From Bacillota bacterium (lineage in GTDB: Bacteria > Bacillota_B > Desulfitobacteriia > Desulfitobacteriales > Desulfitobacteriaceae): a stretch of DNA of 6,556 bases. A program made the translations under genes and the position numbers. The notes under the pieces were generated by a model. That model was not told the origin of the DNA. It saw only the letters and a list, made by a program, of their open reading frames with translations, and searched no databases. Below, one piece after another: positions 4,776 to 6,556 of this stretch. How positions within the stretch are numbered: the first letter of the stretch is position 1; every line of letters begins with the position of its first letter. The stretch is from assembly GCA_021779415.1 (NCBI GenBank), contig JAJYAS010000198.1:1-6556 (forward strand). Direction: 5' to 3'.

Positions 4776-6556
4776 TTAGAGAAAAAATACACCAGGCTTT
4801 TTGATATTCAATTCATTCAGTAACGCCCTAAACAGCGCATTAATGATGGCTGCTGCAAGGTCAATCCTTTGTGAATCATCCTTATGCTTCTTAGATAACT
4901 TGATTAATTCCCCTTCTCCGGTTAACTCGATTGCGTTATTAAGACACCATGTAAGTAATGGGCTACCATCATGGACAAGTTTCCCCTGCAACACGAACTC
5001 ACGGAATTTCTTGGTCGGTTCAGATAACGTTGTAAAACCCTGCCTAATCTCAACTACGGTATACCCTTCCCCATCGGGGCCCATGTCGTTCATGAACTGC
5101 CTAGCACCGTAAGGATCACAACACAGCTCATTAATTTTCCATCCTTGATCAAATTCCATGTCGTGAATGTAGCTCTTAATATCCCTGTCATCCGTAACCG
5201 CTCCATTAGTGATAGAGCACCAGTTACCATTGTCAGCCCAATATTGATATGGAACTTTATCTGTGTGCTCGTGCTTTTTCACGGTATCTTCAGGGATAAA
5301 ACCGTGAGCACATACTGCGTAAAGTGGATAGATTATGCCATTTACTGTCTTAACTGGTATCGTTCCGTCAAGTCTGAATACAAATCCCGATGCTGTTAAG
5401 TCGATACACTTCGATAAATCCTCTCCGTTATAGCAGTCACGGTTCTTAACAAGTTCTAAGAAGTCCTTCCTTGGTATCGCAAGGGCCTTCCATTTATCCA
5501 TGCAACCGCTAAAATATTTATTTACGGCTCCGGATTGGAAGCGATTTACCCTTTTAATCATCCATTGTCTAATCTTTGATGGGTCCCCACTGCCAAACGC
5601 TATGTCGTATTCGTCCTTAATTGTGTTGAATAACTCTTCTGAGTAATCGTTTTTACTATGAAACATCGGGTTTGCTTTTGGCCAACAGGTTGAATCGTGC
5701 GGATCATCCTCGTCGTCAATCTCTCGAATCATTACAAAGTATGATTCGTTGGGGATTTCACCAAGGAGAATCTTCTTGCAGATATTGTCCTCTTTGAAGC
5801 AAGGACTGTTTTCTGCATCTTCACCGGCCGTGGTGATGATAAATTCTAAGCACTGAGATCGCTTACCTTTACCGGATGCAGTAACGTCTTTAATTAAACT
5901 CGTTGGATGAGCGTGATACTCATCAATAAAGATCATGCAGGGGCTGCCGCCGTCTTTGTTTTTACTATCCTTGGACAGCTTTCTCATTTTCCCGCCGCGT
6001 GTCTTATGGGCAATTGCTGCCTTTTGGATCTTCAAACGCTTAGAAATTTCCGGAGACGCCAGTGCCATTTCACGAGCGTCTCCCCACACAATATTCGCCT
6101 GCTCTCTGTCAACTGCACCAATAATAATTTCAGGACTAGCTTCATACTTCGCTAGATCAGGTCGTCCTGGTGGGTACAATGCATCAGCGCACATGCCGTA
6201 ATTTGCGACACCGCTCATTTCGGTTGACTTTGCATTACCCCGGCCAACTCTTATATAAGCAGTTTTATGTTTCCGTTTGCCGGTGTCCTTGTTGACCCAA
6301 CCGAACACGGCCCCTAAGTCAAATTTTTGCCAGTCATCAAGTTCAATGGGTTGACCAGAAAACGGGCCTCTCACGTGCCGACATATTTTAAACCAGTTTA
6401 TTATTCTGTCTGCCCGGCTTTCGTCAAAAACAAAAGGAAACCCTTCGGTTCCCTGTCTGTCCAAATCATTTAAGTGCCTTTTACAAGCAAGCTTTTCCCA
6501 TCTGCCGGCTATTATTTTTCCATAGACTACGTCGGCAGCGTATTGTGTTGTTGGAT
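4776..6556 (-). CDS. terL: Terminase large subunit (5' end beyond the right edge)
   Basis: The frame is open to the right edge; 592 complete codons are visible and the true start lies outside. The N-terminal TTQYAADVVYGKIIAGRWEK is the usual opening of this family (Terminase_1-like, COG4626), so only a few residues are likely missing. The enzyme is the ATP-driven packaging motor and nuclease that docks on the portal. In visible numbering, an adenine-binding/entry segment (PIELDDWQKFDLGAVFGW, ~69-86) precedes Walker A GRGNAKST (~104-111) and Walker B IFIDEYH with the DE pair at ~211-212. The coupling motif TTAG follows at ~241-244. The nuclease domain shows GEDLSKCIDLTA (~377-388, first metal Asp 379), CCDPYGA (Asp ~480) and RIDLAAAIINAL (Asp ~565), the three acidic positions expected of an RNase H-like terminase nuclease. 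The Walker A glycine before Lys is replaced by Ala. The small terminase gene would be expected just beyond the right edge. Confidence 0.95.
   Translation of the reverse strand, partial: PTTQYAADVVYGKIIAGRWEKLACKRHLNDLDRQGTEGFPFVFDESRADRIINWFKICRHVRGPFSGQPIELDDWQKFDLGAVFGWVNKDTGKRKHKTAYIRVGRGNAKSTEMSGVANYGMCADALYPPGRPDLAKYEASPEIIIGAVDREQANIVWGDAREMALASPEISKRLKIQKAAIAHKTRGGKMRKLSKDSKNKDGGSPCMIFIDEYHAHPTSLIKDVTASGKGKRSQCLEFIITTAGEDAENSPCFKEDNICKKILLGEIPNESYFVMIREIDDEDDPHDSTCWPKANPMFHSKNDYSEELFNTIKDEYDIAFGSGDPSKIRQWMIKRVNRFQSGAVNKYFSGCMDKWKALAIPRKDFLELVKNRDCYNGEDLSKCIDLTASGFVFRLDGTIPVKTVNGIIYPLYAVCAHGFIPEDTVKKHEHTDKVPYQYWADNGNWCSITNGAVTDDRDIKSYIHDMEFDQGWKINELCCDPYGARQFMNDMGPDGEGYTVVEIRQGFTTLSEPTKKFREFVLQGKLVHDGSPLLTWCLNNAIELTGEGELIKLSKKHKDDSQRIDLAAAIINALFRALLNELNIKKPGVFFL

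Noticed and set aside
4801..5399. Plus-strand open frames opposite the terminase gene
   Set aside because: Both are antisense to conserved terminase nuclease-domain sequence, with no recognisable domain.
6462..6464. TTG as the start of the terminase gene
   Set aside because: The frame stays open to the window edge, and the 30 upstream codons encode the conserved terminase N-terminal pattern, so the TTG is an internal Leu codon.
1..6556. Defence system, toxin-antitoxin or cargo gene hidden in the head module
   Set aside because: Every gap is under 60 nt and each gene fits the standard head-assembly order; no extra gene is inserted apart from the two poorly known head-proximal genes already described.

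Overview
The window is a compact head-morphogenesis block of a tailed phage or prophage with an HK97-type capsid, and every gene lies on the minus strand. In transcription order, from right to left, it holds: large terminase subunit (its 5' end is beyond the right edge), a small two-helix membrane protein, portal protein, ClpP-like prohead protease, HK97-fold major capsid protein, an Ala/Thr-rich protein that is probably head-associated, a small basic-then-acidic protein, and the first 20 codons of a gp6-like head-tail connector that leaves the left edge. The order terminase, portal, protease, capsid, connector is the standard one for this phage class.

The host is most likely a low-to-mid GC Bacillota (Bacillus/Paenibacillus or Clostridia type). 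This is inferred from very strong Shine-Dalgarno sites (GGGAGGTGAT, AAGGGGG, GGAGGT), frequent GTG and TTG starts, and the family character of the proteins. The sequence does not show whether this is a free phage or an integrated prophage: no integrase, attachment site, host gene, tRNA, insertion sequence or CRISPR array is present.

Layout: 6556-4776 terminase; 4755-4561 membrane protein; 4560-3307 portal; 3310-2582 protease (GTGA overlap with portal); 2576-1245 capsid; hairpin at 1241-1226; 1186-458 Ala/Thr-rich protein; hairpin at 431-408; 402-61 acidic-tailed protein; 60-1 connector. Gaps are at most about 58 nt, so there is no gene-free stretch of 300 bases. No promoter was recognised, and the genes appear to be one polycistronic unit with translational coupling.

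Together the genes build a prohead: the portal nucleates assembly, the capsid protein polymerises with its own N-terminal delta domain as scaffold, the protease trims that domain, the terminase packages DNA through the portal, and the connector closes the vertex for tail joining. I found no clearly novel system. The points most worth a second look are a possible ATT start codon under a near-perfect ribosome binding site, a discontinuous two-part head protein with an inserted module, and two hairpins that bracket that gene.
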